Of a stretch of 35,198 nucleotides of DNA, positions 1 to 7,694 are shown in pieces. Made by a program: the position numbers and the translations under genes. Positions within the stretch are counted from its first letter, which is position 1; each line of letters starts with the position of its first letter. The notes under the pieces are model-generated. The model saw only the letters and a program-made list of their open reading frames with translations, was not told where the DNA came from and did not search any database. The DNA comes from RGIG1995 sp045658315 (GTDB lineage: Bacteria; Bacillota; Clostridia; Oscillospirales; CAG-272), in assembly GCA_045658315.1 (NCBI GenBank), contig JAZOUV010000094.1:1-35198 (forward strand), read 5' to 3'.

Positions 1-11
1 TCGACTCCACC

Positions 12-43
12 AAAAATCGACAGGTTTTGACCTGTCGATTTTT
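12..43. terminator. Perfect hairpin, probable bidirectional terminator
   Basis: A 13-bp perfect inverted repeat (12-24 with 31-43) has a 6-nt loop, an A-tract on its left and a T-tract on its right, so it could stop transcription in either direction. A similar CGACA-containing hairpin precedes the second palindromic array at 31936-31971, so it may instead be the edge of that repeat element. Confidence 0.7.
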
Positions 44-47
44 TATC

Positions 48-191
48 CATTGCGAAAGCAATGGCATATCATTGCCGTAAGGCGTATATCATCACGCGAA
101 GCGTGTATCTCATCAGCCGTAGGCTGCATTCTCTTTCGCAATGATGATATACAATTCCTACGGAATTGATGATATGCACGGCTTCGCCGTG
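48..191. repeat. Array of short palindromic hairpins (copy 1)
   Basis: Consecutive small palindromes lie here, each with a tri- to hexanucleotide loop: 59-74, 74-83, 93-105, 114-126, 152-168 and 177-191. They are separated by TGATATA-like spacers, or the reverse complement on the left side. The first four are enclosed by an outer 11-bp stem (48-58 with 133-143). No credible coding sequence crosses it. This type of array is common between genes in gut Clostridia; its function is unknown to me. A second copy lies at 31998-32110. Confidence 0.8.
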
Positions 192-256
192 ATTTATGTG
201 AGGGTTCAAAATCATACGCAAGATTGCGAAATATATCTTTTTTGTAGCCCATTAAC

Positions 257-300
257 ACGAAAAAACTCTTTTGTCTGGTAGCCAAAAGAGTTTTTTTTCG
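257..300. terminator. Bidirectional terminator hairpin
   Basis: A 13-bp perfect stem (260-272 with 284-296) is flanked by A-runs on the left and T-runs on the right. It ends just before the promoter of the glycine-zipper gene and so separates that gene from upstream transcription. Confidence 0.8.
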
Positions 301-301
301 G

Positions 302-330
302 TTGAAAAATTCATAGTTTTGTAGTATAAT
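302..330 (+). promoter_or_regulatory. Sigma-A promoter of the glycine-zipper gene
   Basis: TTGAAA at 302-307, a 17-nt spacer, and a perfect TATAAT at 325-330. Transcription would start near 337, about 35 nt before the proposed ATG at 371. The segment resembles the region in front of the HTH gene at 30402-30430. Confidence 0.75.
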
Positions 331-370
331 TAGTTCAATCAATAAGAACTTGATGGAGATGTATTGCACT

Positions 371-601
371 ATGGATAATAATAAAAATAACAATCAAGAG
401 CCGAACAACATTCAATATATGCCGATAGGTATGTGTATTGGAATTAGTGTTGGTATGGCAATTGGTTCCGCTATGGGCAATATTGCTATTGGAATGTGTA
501 TAGGATTAAGCGTTGGAATGTGTATTGGTGTAATAATTGATTCTATGCATAAGAAAAAAACAGATGATACTTCCAAGACCAATGATAAGGAAGAAGAATA
601 A
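371..601 (+). CDS. Small glycine-zipper membrane protein
   Basis: A 76-aa protein if started at ATG 371, which has GGAG 12 nt upstream; TTG 350 and ATG 353/359 are in frame but badly placed relative to that GGAG. After a polar Asn-rich N-terminus (about 20 aa), residues 24-62 form a Gly-x3-Gly rich hydrophobic stretch in which GMCIG-[IL]-SVGM occurs twice, an internal duplication. A lysine/glutamate-rich tail follows. Glycine-zipper segments pack against each other in membranes. Its own promoter and terminator make it monocistronic. Function unknown. Confidence 0.7.
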   Translation: MDNNKNNNQEPNNIQYMPIGMCIGISVGMAIGSAMGNIAIGMCIGLSVGMCIGVIIDSMHKKKTDDTSKTNDKEEE

Positions 602-670
602 TTTGACAAATTCCTTTTTTGTCGAACAGTGCGGTTACGCACCGTTATACTGCCCTTTGGCAAACAAGTT

Positions 671-710
671 AAAGGCGAACCCATTTCCCTTGGGAGATGG
701 ACTCGCCTTT
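671..710 (+). terminator. Terminator after the glycine-zipper gene
   Basis: Outer stem 671-678 with 703-710 (AAAGGCGA/TCGCCTTT) encloses an inner CCCATTT..GGAGATGG-type stem and is followed by a T-rich stretch. It lies 70 nt past the stop codon of the plus-strand gene. Confidence 0.7.
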
Positions 711-736
711 ATCGTTTATTTCTAAACATACACACC

Positions 737-777
737 AAAAACGCACGTCAAGACGGTAATGTCTGACGTGCGTTTTT
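737..777. terminator. Terminator of the GntR-ABC operon
   Basis: A 14-bp perfect stem (737-750 with 764-777) is edged by A5 on the left and T5 on the right. It lies about 85 nt beyond the stop of the minus-strand permease gene and can act in both directions. The DNA between it and 861 shows no other feature. Confidence 0.8.
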
Positions 778-860
778 ACAGGGTGTTACTTTTTGCAGAT
801 TTTTGTTATAAATCAAATTGTTGGAATTTCTACTTGTTATGTTTCCGTTACGCTCGTATC

Positions 861-1490
861 TTAATAAATTTCTCTCTTTCTAAAGAACGCAACCGACAAA
901 TACCAAGAAAAGATGTATACGCCGATTCCAACTACGGCAACCAACGATAAAATTATGTCGGGCTGTATCTCGCTCATAAGTTGTCCTCTGAGAATACTTG
1001 ATGCCAAAACACTTGCACCGCCAACAAAGCCAATCATTATATAATAAGCGGTTCTTCCCTTTTCCACACCAAATTTGAATATAAATGGAAGTGATATGGA
1101 AGATGTGAATGTTGATACGATCAGCATCAACAACATAAGAACTACAAAATCACCAAGCACAAAATTACCTGCCATAATCATTTTTGCAGATTGAGCAATA
1201 CCTGTTACAACCAACATTGTGATCTGAGCAAGTAAGCCAATTAAGTATTTTGCGGAAACTATCTGTGTTTTCGTATACGGTAATGTACCGCTGTATTGCA
1301 TCCAACGACTACGTTCATCATAGGCAAGAAGATTTACGGGAATCATACCGCAAAGCAAGCAGGGATAAAACACAAAGAACATATTGTCGCTACTCACAAG
1401 GGATACAGCAATAAAAACAACAGCTATAAAAAGATATGATCTGCAATATTTTTTCATCATATACCAATCTTTTAAGAGAAGACCCTTCAT
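861..1490 (-). CDS. ABC-2 type transporter permease
   Basis: A 209-aa integral membrane protein with about six hydrophobic segments (roughly residues 18-34, 37-56, 80-100, 106-128, 148-166 and 180-200). It opens with MKGLLLKDWYMMKK, typical of ABC2_membrane_5-type permeases found next to YtrA-type regulators. It is the membrane half of the exporter whose ATPase is encoded 1 nt upstream, and the two are certainly co-transcribed. Such GntR-ABC-permease cassettes often respond to cell-envelope stress or antimicrobial peptides; the substrate here is not evident. Confidence 0.88.
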   Translation of the reverse strand: MKGLLLKDWYMMKKYCRSYLFIAVVFIAVSLVSSDNMFFVFYPCLLCGMIPVNLLAYDERSRWMQYSGTLPYTKTQIVSAKYLIGLLAQITMLVVTGIAQSAKMIMAGNFVLGDFVVLMLLMLIVSTFTSSISLPFIFKFGVEKGRTAYYIMIGFVGGASVLASSILRGQLMSEIQPDIILSLVAVVGIGVYIFSWYLSVAFFRKREIY

Positions 1491-1491
1491 A

Positions 1492-2334
1492 TCATATCGC
1501 CTCCTTTACCATAAACACAAACACTTCCTCAATGCTGATAGGACTGACAGACACACCTTCGGGCATCAATTTTTTCAGCACCATCACCTCAACACCATAA
1601 GGGTTTTCCTTCTTATACTTGATTGCCTCAGACGGCAGTTTCTTCAATTCCTCAGCAGTACAATGAATCAGTCCGTATTCTGCAAGCAGTTGATCTTTTT
1701 CCTCACAGAGCAGGAGCTTTCCTTTATGAAGAAAAGCAATGTAGTCACACAACTTTTCAAGGTCACTAACAATATGAGAAGAAATAAGAATAGAATGGTT
1801 TTCATCTCTTGTGAAATCACTGAACATCTGTACAACCTCATCACGAACTATGGGATCAAGTCCTGATGTTGCTTCATCCAGAATGAGAAGTTTTGAATTA
1901 TGAGATAATGCAATAGCAATACCAAGCTTCATCTTCATACCACGGGAAAACTCTTTGAATTGCTTTTTATCCGGCAACGCAAGTTTTTGGGTTAAACGAC
2001 AGTATTCAGCATCATTCCAGTTGCAAAAAGTATTTTTCATAACTTTTCCAACTTGTTTAATAGTCAAACATTCCGGAATTCCGACCTCATCCATCACAAC
2101 ACCTATATCTTCTTTCGTGAGCTCAATGCTGTCCCCGTTGTCCTTGCCAAAAATAGTAATCGTTCCGCTGTCCTTGTGAATCATATCAAGAATAAGCTTG
2201 ATAGTTGTACTTTTGCCTGCTCCATTTTCGCCAATCAGTCCCATAATACATCCGCTTGGCAAGGTTAGATTTAAGTTATCCAGCTTAAAGCCGGGATATG
2301 TTTTTGTTAGGTTTTTAATTTCAAGTGCGTTCAT
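1492..2334 (-). CDS. ABC transporter ATP-binding protein
   Basis: A 280-aa cytoplasmic ATPase. Walker A GENGAGKST is at residues 35-43, the signature SRGMK at 130-134, Walker B with catalytic Glu (LLILDE) at 149-154, D-loop SGLDP just after, and the H-loop His in SSHIV near 187. The C-terminal 70 residues follow the pattern of drug/peptide exporter ATPases. It overlaps the regulator gene by an ATGA (start 2334, regulator stop 2331) and is 1 nt from the permease, so the three genes form one translationally coupled operon. Confidence 0.95.
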   Translation of the reverse strand: MNALEIKNLTKTYPGFKLDNLNLTLPSGCIMGLIGENGAGKSTTIKLILDMIHKDSGTITIFGKDNGDSIELTKEDIGVVMDEVGIPECLTIKQVGKVMKNTFCNWNDAEYCRLTQKLALPDKKQFKEFSRGMKMKLGIAIALSHNSKLLILDEATSGLDPIVRDEVVQMFSDFTRDENHSILISSHIVSDLEKLCDYIAFLHKGKLLLCEEKDQLLAEYGLIHCTAEELKKLPSEAIKYKKENPYGVEVMVLKKLMPEGVSVSPISIEEVFVFMVKEAI

Positions 2335-2708
2335 TCTTGTTCCTCCAGACTGAAATTAACCATTTCAGTAATATCATGTTTGCTCAAATTACAAGAAGCA
2401 GCGAGTCTAACAATCTCGTCTATATACTCCTCGATCTTCTTTAGATTTTCCTCACGAAGCAGTTCAACGTTCTTTGGAGCAACGTAACAGCCTTTTCCGG
2501 GGAGTGTATAGATAAAGCCGTCCTTTTCAAGTTCTTCGTACGCTCGTTTGGTCGTTATAAAGCTGATACGCAAATCCTTTGCGAGACCACGAATCGACGG
2601 CAGCATTTCAGCCTCTTTCAAAGCCCCGCTAATAATCTGGCTCTTAATCTGAAAATATATTTGGTCGTAGATCGGTGCTCCGCTTTTATTATCGATTAGT
2701 ATGTTCAC
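2331..2708 (-). CDS. GntR family regulator, YtrA-type
   Basis: A 125-aa protein using GTG at 2708, which has GAGGTG five bases upstream. A longer reading to 2780 runs through the promoter and is unlikely. Residues 5-75 form the GntR winged HTH (IYDQIYFQIKSQIISG, LPSIRGLAKDLRIS, ALTTKRAYEELEKDGFIYT-like pattern, then the wing with GKGCYV). The short C-terminal helical tail lacks a ligand domain, as in the YtrA subfamily. It should repress its own operon through the palindrome at 2728-2750. Confidence 0.92.
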   Translation of the reverse strand: MNILIDNKSGAPIYDQIYFQIKSQIISGALKEAEMLPSIRGLAKDLRISFITTKRAYEELEKDGFIYTLPGKGCYVAPKNVELLREENLKKIEEYIDEIVRLAASCNLSKHDITEMVNFSLEEQE

Positions 2709-2727
2709 GTCATCACCTCTGTTTGTG

Positions 2728-2768
2728 CTGTATATATACATTATATACAGTATGTACACAGAAGTCAA
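2728..2768 (-). promoter_or_regulatory. Promoter and GntR operator of the ABC operon
   Basis: On the minus strand TTGACT (2768-2763), a 17-nt spacer and TATAAT (2745-2740) form a near-consensus promoter. A perfect inverted repeat, CTGTATATA-5-TATATACAG (2728-2750), covers the -10 box. GTATA...TATAC palindromes are the usual YtrA-type operator. A repressor bound there would block RNA polymerase directly. Confidence 0.85.
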
Positions 2769-2797
2769 TATGTTCTTCAAAAAATCACTGAAAAGTT

Positions 2798-2821
2798 AAA
2801 AGGCACCGCACGGTGCCTTTT
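2798..2821. terminator. Terminator after pgsA
   Basis: A 10-bp stem (2798-2807 with 2812-2821) has a GCAC loop and is A/T-flanked. It lies about 80 nt beyond the pgsA stop on the minus strand and upstream of the GntR promoter, so it separates the two minus-strand operons. Confidence 0.8.
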
Positions 2822-2901
2822 ACTGTTATTTCTGTATGTGCTTAATTTAACTTTAATAGATACAATCTACATTTCATTACTGTACTTATTGAAAAGTGAT
2901 T

Positions 2902-3495
2902 TTACTTTTCGGGGTCAAGTAAAGGCCAATATGATTTGAGATAGTCAAGTCCCGACCATATTGTCATAAATACCATAAAAGCCAATGAAACATAGCTGAG
3001 AATATGATATTGAGCAATAAGCGTGCTTCCAAAGAACGCAGGTTCGAGAATCATAACAAGTATGCAAACAATCTGCGAAACAGTTTTGACTTTGCCGAGA
3101 TATGCCGCTGCGATAACTATTGATGCACCGTTAGATACTACCATACGGAGTGATGTTACAGCAAGCTCACGAAGGATAACGATAAACGTTGCCCATGCAA
3201 AAATCATAAAGAAAACCCTGTCACCCGTAAGGGTAGTCAATATAGCAATATAACCGCCTATTGTCATAAGCTTGTCTGCAACGGGGTCGAGGAACTTGCC
3301 GAAATCGGTAATAAGATTATATTTTCTTGCAATTTTGCCGTCAAGCATATCTGTCAATGCTGTCAAGCCGAATAATGCCGCCGCCACTATTCTTGACCAG
3401 AACTGTCCCAACACGGGAAACATAATTATAAACATAAAGAACGGTATCATTATTATTCTCAAAACCGTCAATTTGTTTGGAAGATTCATTTTCAT
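2902..3495 (-). CDS. pgsA: CDP-diacylglycerol--glycerol-3-phosphate 3-phosphatidyltransferase
   Basis: A 197-aa membrane enzyme that makes phosphatidylglycerol phosphate from CDP-diacylglycerol and glycerol-3-phosphate, the committed step to phosphatidylglycerol and cardiolipin. The full CDP-alcohol phosphatidyltransferase motif is present: D52-G53-x2-A56-R57-x8-G66-x3-D70-x3-D74, with D49 before it. Several hydrophobic helices follow. Its ATG overlaps the rimO stop (TAATG), so translation is coupled. It is the last gene of recA-recX-rimO-pgsA and is followed by the terminator at 2798-2821. Confidence 0.95.
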   Translation of the reverse strand: MKMNLPNKLTVLRIIMIPFFMFIIMFPVLGQFWSRIVAAALFGLTALTDMLDGKIARKYNLITDFGKFLDPVADKLMTIGGYIAILTTLTGDRVFFMIFAWATFIVILRELAVTSLRMVVSNGASIVIAAAYLGKVKTVSQIVCILVMILEPAFFGSTLIAQYHILSYVSLAFMVFMTIWSGLDYLKSYWPLLDPEK

Positions 3496-4823
3496 TATTT
3501 TGTTTCTCCTATCAAATCGTAATCAAGAACTTCTGTTATCTTGACGTTGTATATCTTACCTTCAGGAAGTCGCTTAGGACAAGTAAAATAGACTTTTCCG
3601 TCAATTTCGGGGGCATCAGCCTCCGTTCTGCCGAAGTGCGTGCCGGATACCGGGTCATAACCCTCGCAAAGCACTTTAACTATCTTACCCACCTTCGCCT
3701 CATTGTTTGCGGCGTTGATATCATACTGCATATCCATAATAATATCGCATCTGTCCTGCTTTATCTGCTCGTCTATCTGACAATCAAAATCATAAGCCGG
3801 CGTTCCCTCTTCACGAGAATATGTAAATGCCCCAAGACGTTCAAATCTTGTCTCTTTCAAATATTCGCAAAGTTCTGTAAAATCTTCCTCTGTTTCGCCG
3901 GGGAATCCGGTAATAACGGTTGTACGAAGCGTGATACCGGGAACAGCCGCACGAAGTCTGTCAACCGCACTCTTTATAACGTCGGGACCGCCGTGGCGGT
4001 TCATTCTTTTGAGTACGTTTTCGGAAATATGCTGAATAGGCATATCAATATATTTAACCACACGGTCGTTATTTTTTATCTCCTCAACAAGCTCATCTGT
4101 TATCTTGTCAGGATAACAGTAAAGAAGTCTTATCCAGGGAATATTCGTTTCCTCTGTAATTCTGCGAATAAGTTCAGCCAACTTGTATTCGCCGTAGATG
4201 TCAACGCCGTATCTTGTGGTATCCTGTGCAACAAGAGTAAGCTCAAGTACGCCGAGAGACTCAAGATTTTTTGCCTCTGTAACAATGTCTTCCATTGTTC
4301 TGCTTCTGAACTTGCCTCTTATACCGGGGATAGCACAGTATGCACACTTGTTATCACATCCCTCGGCAATTTTTAGATATGCCATATATTCCGGAGTGGT
4401 AACAAGTCTGTCGCCTCCAATCTCATAGCTGTCTATGTCACCGTATTTTTCAAAAAACTTCTTTTTTTCAACCGCCTTTACAGCATCCACAATATCATGG
4501 ATAGCCGCAACACCTATAACGGCATCACATTCCGGCAATTCTTTTTTCAGTTCACTGCGATATCTTTCGGAAAGACAGCCCGTAACGATAAGCCCCTTAC
4601 ATTTAGCGTTGGTTTTTAGCCAAGCCGCATCAAGTATGCTGTTTATTGATTCCTGCTTTGCATTTTCGGTAAAGGCACAGGTATTGATTATGATTATATC
4701 AGCCTCAGTCTCCTCGGGAGTGATCTCATAGCCTGCCGTATAAAGCTCGTTAAGCATTATTTCGGTATCAATGAGATTTTTGGGACAGCCGAGGGAAATA
4801 AATCCCACTTTAGTCTTCTTCAT
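3495..4823 (-). CDS. rimO: Ribosomal protein S12 methylthiotransferase
   Basis: A 442-aa radical-SAM enzyme that adds a methylthio group to the conserved aspartate of ribosomal protein S12. I chose ATG 4823 (MKKTKVGFISLGCPKN), which matches family starts; it overlaps recX by 14 nt. The N-terminal UPF0004 domain carries the auxiliary-cluster cysteines C13, C49 and C83. The radical-SAM cluster is C156-x3-C160-x2-C163, and a C-terminal TRAM domain covers about the last 65 residues. VALELTLVAQDT-like and GFPGET motifs distinguish it from MiaB. It is third in the recA-recX-rimO-pgsA operon. Confidence 0.95.
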   Translation of the reverse strand: MKKTKVGFISLGCPKNLIDTEIMLNELYTAGYEITPEETEADIIIINTCAFTENAKQESINSILDAAWLKTNAKCKGLIVTGCLSERYRSELKKELPECDAVIGVAAIHDIVDAVKAVEKKKFFEKYGDIDSYEIGGDRLVTTPEYMAYLKIAEGCDNKCAYCAIPGIRGKFRSRTMEDIVTEAKNLESLGVLELTLVAQDTTRYGVDIYGEYKLAELIRRITEETNIPWIRLLYCYPDKITDELVEEIKNNDRVVKYIDMPIQHISENVLKRMNRHGGPDVIKSAVDRLRAAVPGITLRTTVITGFPGETEEDFTELCEYLKETRFERLGAFTYSREEGTPAYDFDCQIDEQIKQDRCDIIMDMQYDINAANNEAKVGKIVKVLCEGYDPVSGTHFGRTEADAPEIDGKVYFTCPKRLPEGKIYNVKITEVLDYDLIGETK

Positions 4824-5328
4824 TTTCTTCAAGCAACCTCGTGTATGCATATTTTATTTCCGCATAGCCGTATCCGTAACGTGCCAAAGCCGCGGTTACT
4901 GCCCTTGCAGTCTTGCTGTCTTTAATTTTATCCGCAAGTTTTTTCTTGCGAACCAATTTAAGGCAATTTTCTTTAAAATCAACATCGGAAACACATTCAT
5001 TGAGTTGCTCGCCGATGAGCCGTTTGTCAAAGCCCTTTTTCTCCAGTTCAAGCTTGATCCTGCCCCGTCCGTACAACTTTTTGTCTGCTAAATATTCGGA
5101 CACCGAATGCATAAGCCTGGCATCATTTATCAGTCCCGCCTCTTTCAGCTTATTGACAGCCGCCTCTATAGCCTCTTCATTAAAACCTTTTCGTGCCAGC
5201 TTGTCTCTCAAATTTTTTTCTGTATTGTCAGCAAAGACAAGGATATTGGATGCCGCCGCCATTACTTCCTTTACAGACTCATCACGGGAAATGTTATCCG
5301 CATTTTCGTTGTATTCAATTTTCTTCAT
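4810..5328 (-). CDS. recX: Regulatory protein RecX
   Basis: A 172-aa all-helical protein of the RecX family, which caps and limits RecA filaments. Repeats of the family's three-helix unit are visible, for example LRDKLARKGFNEEAIEAAV and IKLELEKKGFDKRLIGEQL, each with a K-G-[FY] turn. It starts 3 nt after the recA stop, as expected for a RecA modulator co-expressed with recA, and its end overlaps the rimO start. No strong Shine-Dalgarno is visible; coupling to recA translation probably supports initiation. Confidence 0.9.
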   Translation of the reverse strand: MKKIEYNENADNISRDESVKEVMAAASNILVFADNTEKNLRDKLARKGFNEEAIEAAVNKLKEAGLINDARLMHSVSEYLADKKLYGRGRIKLELEKKGFDKRLIGEQLNECVSDVDFKENCLKLVRKKKLADKIKDSKTARAVTAALARYGYGYAEIKYAYTRLLEENEED

Positions 5329-5331
5329 ATA

Positions 5332-6438
5332 TCATTCGTTTTCAAGATCGGCAACGGAAATGTCAAAATCGTCGTCAAGGTCAATAGCATCGCCTTGTCC
5401 CGCCTCGCCGTTTTTGAATCTTTCAAGGATTCTTTCTTCAACAGATGCGAACAGCTCCGGGTTATCTTCAAGAGCCTGACGTGCATTATCTCTGCCCTGA
5501 GCAAGTCTGTTGCCGTCAAGATAGAACCAAGCACCGCTTTTTTCAATGATACCCATTTCAAGACCAACCTCAATAAGTTCACTTGACTTGGATATACCCT
5601 TGCCGTAGAGAATATCAAATTCCGCAGTTTTAAAGGGCGGAGCGACCTTGTTTTTAACTATTTTACATTTAACTCTGTTACCGTAGGATTCGCTGCCGTT
5701 TTTCAAGGTTTCAACACGTCTGATATCAATTCTGACAGATGCGTAATATTTAAGAGCAGTACCGCCCGAAGTAACCTCAGGGTTGCCGTACATAACGCCT
5801 ATCTTCATACGGAGCTGATTGATAAAAATAACAACGCAATTTGACTTTGCGATGGAACCCGAAAGCTTACGGAGAGCCTGAGACATAAGTCTTGCCTGAC
5901 CTGCAACCTGAGCATCACCGATATCGCCGTCGATTTCCTGCTGAGTTACCAAAGCCGCAACGGAGTCAACAACAACAACGTCAACAGCACCCGAGCGTAC
6001 AAGTGCATCAAGAATACCGAGAGCCGCTTCACCGCTTTCGGGCTGTGATACCAAAAGCTCATCTACATCAACGCCTATGTTACCTGCATACTGAGGGTCA
6101 AGAGCGTTTTCAACGTCGATATATGCTGCAGTGCCGCCTGTTTTCTGCACCTCGGAAACGATATGAAGAGCCAAGGTTGTTTTACCCGAGGCCTCGGGCC
6201 CGTATATTTCAATAATTCTGCCCTTGGGAACGCCGCCGACACCTAAAGCAAGGTCAAGGGAAAGCGAACCTGTGGAAACCGCCGTAACATTCATATTTGT
6301 ATTTTCGCCAAGCTTCATAATTGAGCCCACACCGTGATCCTTAGTAATCTGAGAAAGGGCGGTTTGGAGTGCCTTTTTCTTTGCTTCTTTGTCCTGAATC
6401 TGTGTAACAGTTTCGGTCTTTTTTGCTTTTGCTGCCAT
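5332..6438 (-). CDS. recA: Recombinase RecA
   Basis: A 368-aa DNA-dependent ATPase for homologous recombination. Walker A GPEASGKTT is at residues 80-88, Walker B VVVVDSVAAL near 157, and loop L2 and the QLRMKIGVMYGNPE segment are intact, with an acidic C-terminal tail. Small departures from the usual wording (ENALDP for EHALDP; QPESGEAAL for QPDTGEQAL) do not touch catalytic residues. It is first in its operon with its own promoter (6504-6532). I see no clear LexA box in front of it. Confidence 0.98.
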   Translation of the reverse strand: MAAKAKKTETVTQIQDKEAKKKALQTALSQITKDHGVGSIMKLGENTNMNVTAVSTGSLSLDLALGVGGVPKGRIIEIYGPEASGKTTLALHIVSEVQKTGGTAAYIDVENALDPQYAGNIGVDVDELLVSQPESGEAALGILDALVRSGAVDVVVVDSVAALVTQQEIDGDIGDAQVAGQARLMSQALRKLSGSIAKSNCVVIFINQLRMKIGVMYGNPEVTSGGTALKYYASVRIDIRRVETLKNGSESYGNRVKCKIVKNKVAPPFKTAEFDILYGKGISKSSELIEVGLEMGIIEKSGAWFYLDGNRLAQGRDNARQALEDNPELFASVEERILERFKNGEAGQGDAIDLDDDFDISVADLENE

Positions 6439-6503
6439 TTTTTCAAAATCCTTTCGGTTTATATATCTGCTATCTGTAAATTTGCATACTTATACATATT
6501 ATT

Positions 6504-6532
6504 ATTTTATCAAATATTGTTGATTTTGTCAA
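6504..6532 (-). promoter_or_regulatory. recA operon promoter
   Basis: Minus strand: perfect TTGACA (6532-6527), 17-nt spacer, TAAAAT (6509-6504). It gives a leader of about 60 nt before the recA ATG at 6438. Confidence 0.8.
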
Positions 6533-6591
6533 TCACACTTTAACACCAATTATAGTTTATTTACAAAAAATTATATACTTTTTTTGATTAC

Positions 6592-6602
6592 TGTGTTATA
6601 AT
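6592..6602 (+). promoter_or_regulatory. Extended -10 promoter of the yqhQ-rsgA operon
   Basis: TGT-TATAAT with the -10 hexamer at 6597-6602 and TG at 6594-6595; the -35 region is poor. It lies 58 nt before the YqhQ ATG in the divergent gap with recA. The rest of that 220-nt gap is AT-rich, with no further feature seen. Confidence 0.6.
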
Positions 6603-6659
6603 AGCATTTAAAGAATAATAAAATCTCCCCATATTATAAAAATTTTGAGGTTAATAAAA

Positions 6660-7694
6660 ATGGCAGAAAAAAATTGCCGTCTCGGTGCTGTCGGTGGGCA
6701 GGCAGTCATCGAAGGCGTTATGATGAAAAACAAAGACGAATTTGCTTTAGCGGTTCGTATGCCCGAGGGCAATATCCGCGTTACAAAAGATGAGTGCAAG
6801 AGCGTCAAAGAAAAATACAAGTTCCTCGGCTGGCCGATAATTCGCGGCGTTGTCAATATGATTGAATCCCTTATTTTGTCTATGAAGACACTTACGATAT
6901 CTGCAGATGCTTTCGGCATTGAAGAGGAAGAGACAAAGTTTGAAATTTGGCTGAGAGAAAAATTCGGTAAGAGCCTGCTTGACGTTGTTATGGTCATAGC
7001 GATGATACTCGGCATAGCTCTCGGAGTAGGGTTATTTTTCTTCCTTCCCTTGTTTATTTCCTCCTCCTTTTTTGACAAATCGGGCGAGGAGACAAAGTGG
7101 TATGCTACCCTTGTTGAAGGCGGTATAAAAATAGCAATTTTTGTAGGCTATATCTGGCTTGTTTCCTTAATGAAGGATATTAGACGCGTATTTGAATATC
7201 ACGGTGCCGAGCATAAGACAATCTTCTGTTACGAGGCAGGCGAAGAGCTTACATCCGAAAACGTAAAGAAATACAAACGCTTCCACCCCAGATGCGGCAC
7301 AAGCTTTATATTTGTTATACTTTTGCTCAGCATATTGGTTTCATCGGTTGTTTACTCTTTCCCGGTAATGAAGTCGAATATTATACTCAAGTTTGCATCA
7401 AAATTACTCACTCTTCCGCTGACTGTAGGTATAGGCTATGAGTTTATCAGATTTGCAGGCAAGCATGACAATATATTTACAAGAATAGTATCGGCACCCG
7501 GTTTATGGATGCAGAGGATTACAACACGAGAGCCCGACGAAACACAGATCGAGGTTGCGATAGCTTCATTGAAGTGTGCACTTCACGAAGAATTTCCCGA
7601 AGCCGAGGAAACATATAGACCTGAGATCTACAAAAAAAGCGAAGAAAAAGCGGAAGAGACAAAAGCAGATACTTCCGAAGAAAACAAAGAATGA
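6660..7694 (+). CDS. yqhQ: DUF1385 membrane protein (YqhQ-like)
   Basis: A 344-aa protein starting at ATG 6660 with GAGG ten bases upstream. The family hallmark is the N-terminal GGQAVIEGVMM segment, followed by the YHGAEHKTI motif and RFHPRCGTSF near residues 170-205. There are at least four hydrophobic segments (about 100-125, 145-165, 205-225 and 240-260) and a charged C-terminal tail. DUF1385 proteins are widespread in Firmicutes, commonly beside prmC, and have no firmly known biochemical role. It overlaps prmC by ATGA. Confidence 0.92.
   Translation: MAEKNCRLGAVGGQAVIEGVMMKNKDEFALAVRMPEGNIRVTKDECKSVKEKYKFLGWPIIRGVVNMIESLILSMKTLTISADAFGIEEEETKFEIWLREKFGKSLLDVVMVIAMILGIALGVGLFFFLPLFISSSFFDKSGEETKWYATLVEGGIKIAIFVGYIWLVSLMKDIRRVFEYHGAEHKTIFCYEAGEELTSENVKKYKRFHPRCGTSFIFVILLLSILVSSVVYSFPVMKSNIILKFASKLLTLPLTVGIGYEFIRFAGKHDNIFTRIVSAPGLWMQRITTREPDETQIEVAIASLKCALHEEFPEAEETYRPEIYKKSEEKAEETKADTSEENKE

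Noticed and set aside
50..191. Possible CRISPR array
   Set aside because: The units are short palindromes with varying stems and about 10-nt spacers, not identical direct repeats with 30-nt unique spacers; no cas gene is near.
43..393. 116-codon minus-strand frame
   Set aside because: It runs through the palindromic array, a terminator and a promoter; the product has no plausible start site or protein-like composition.
6439..6660. LexA/SOS box in front of recA
   Set aside because: No CGAAC/GTTCG-type dyad was found in the divergent recA gap, so SOS control cannot be supported from the sequence.
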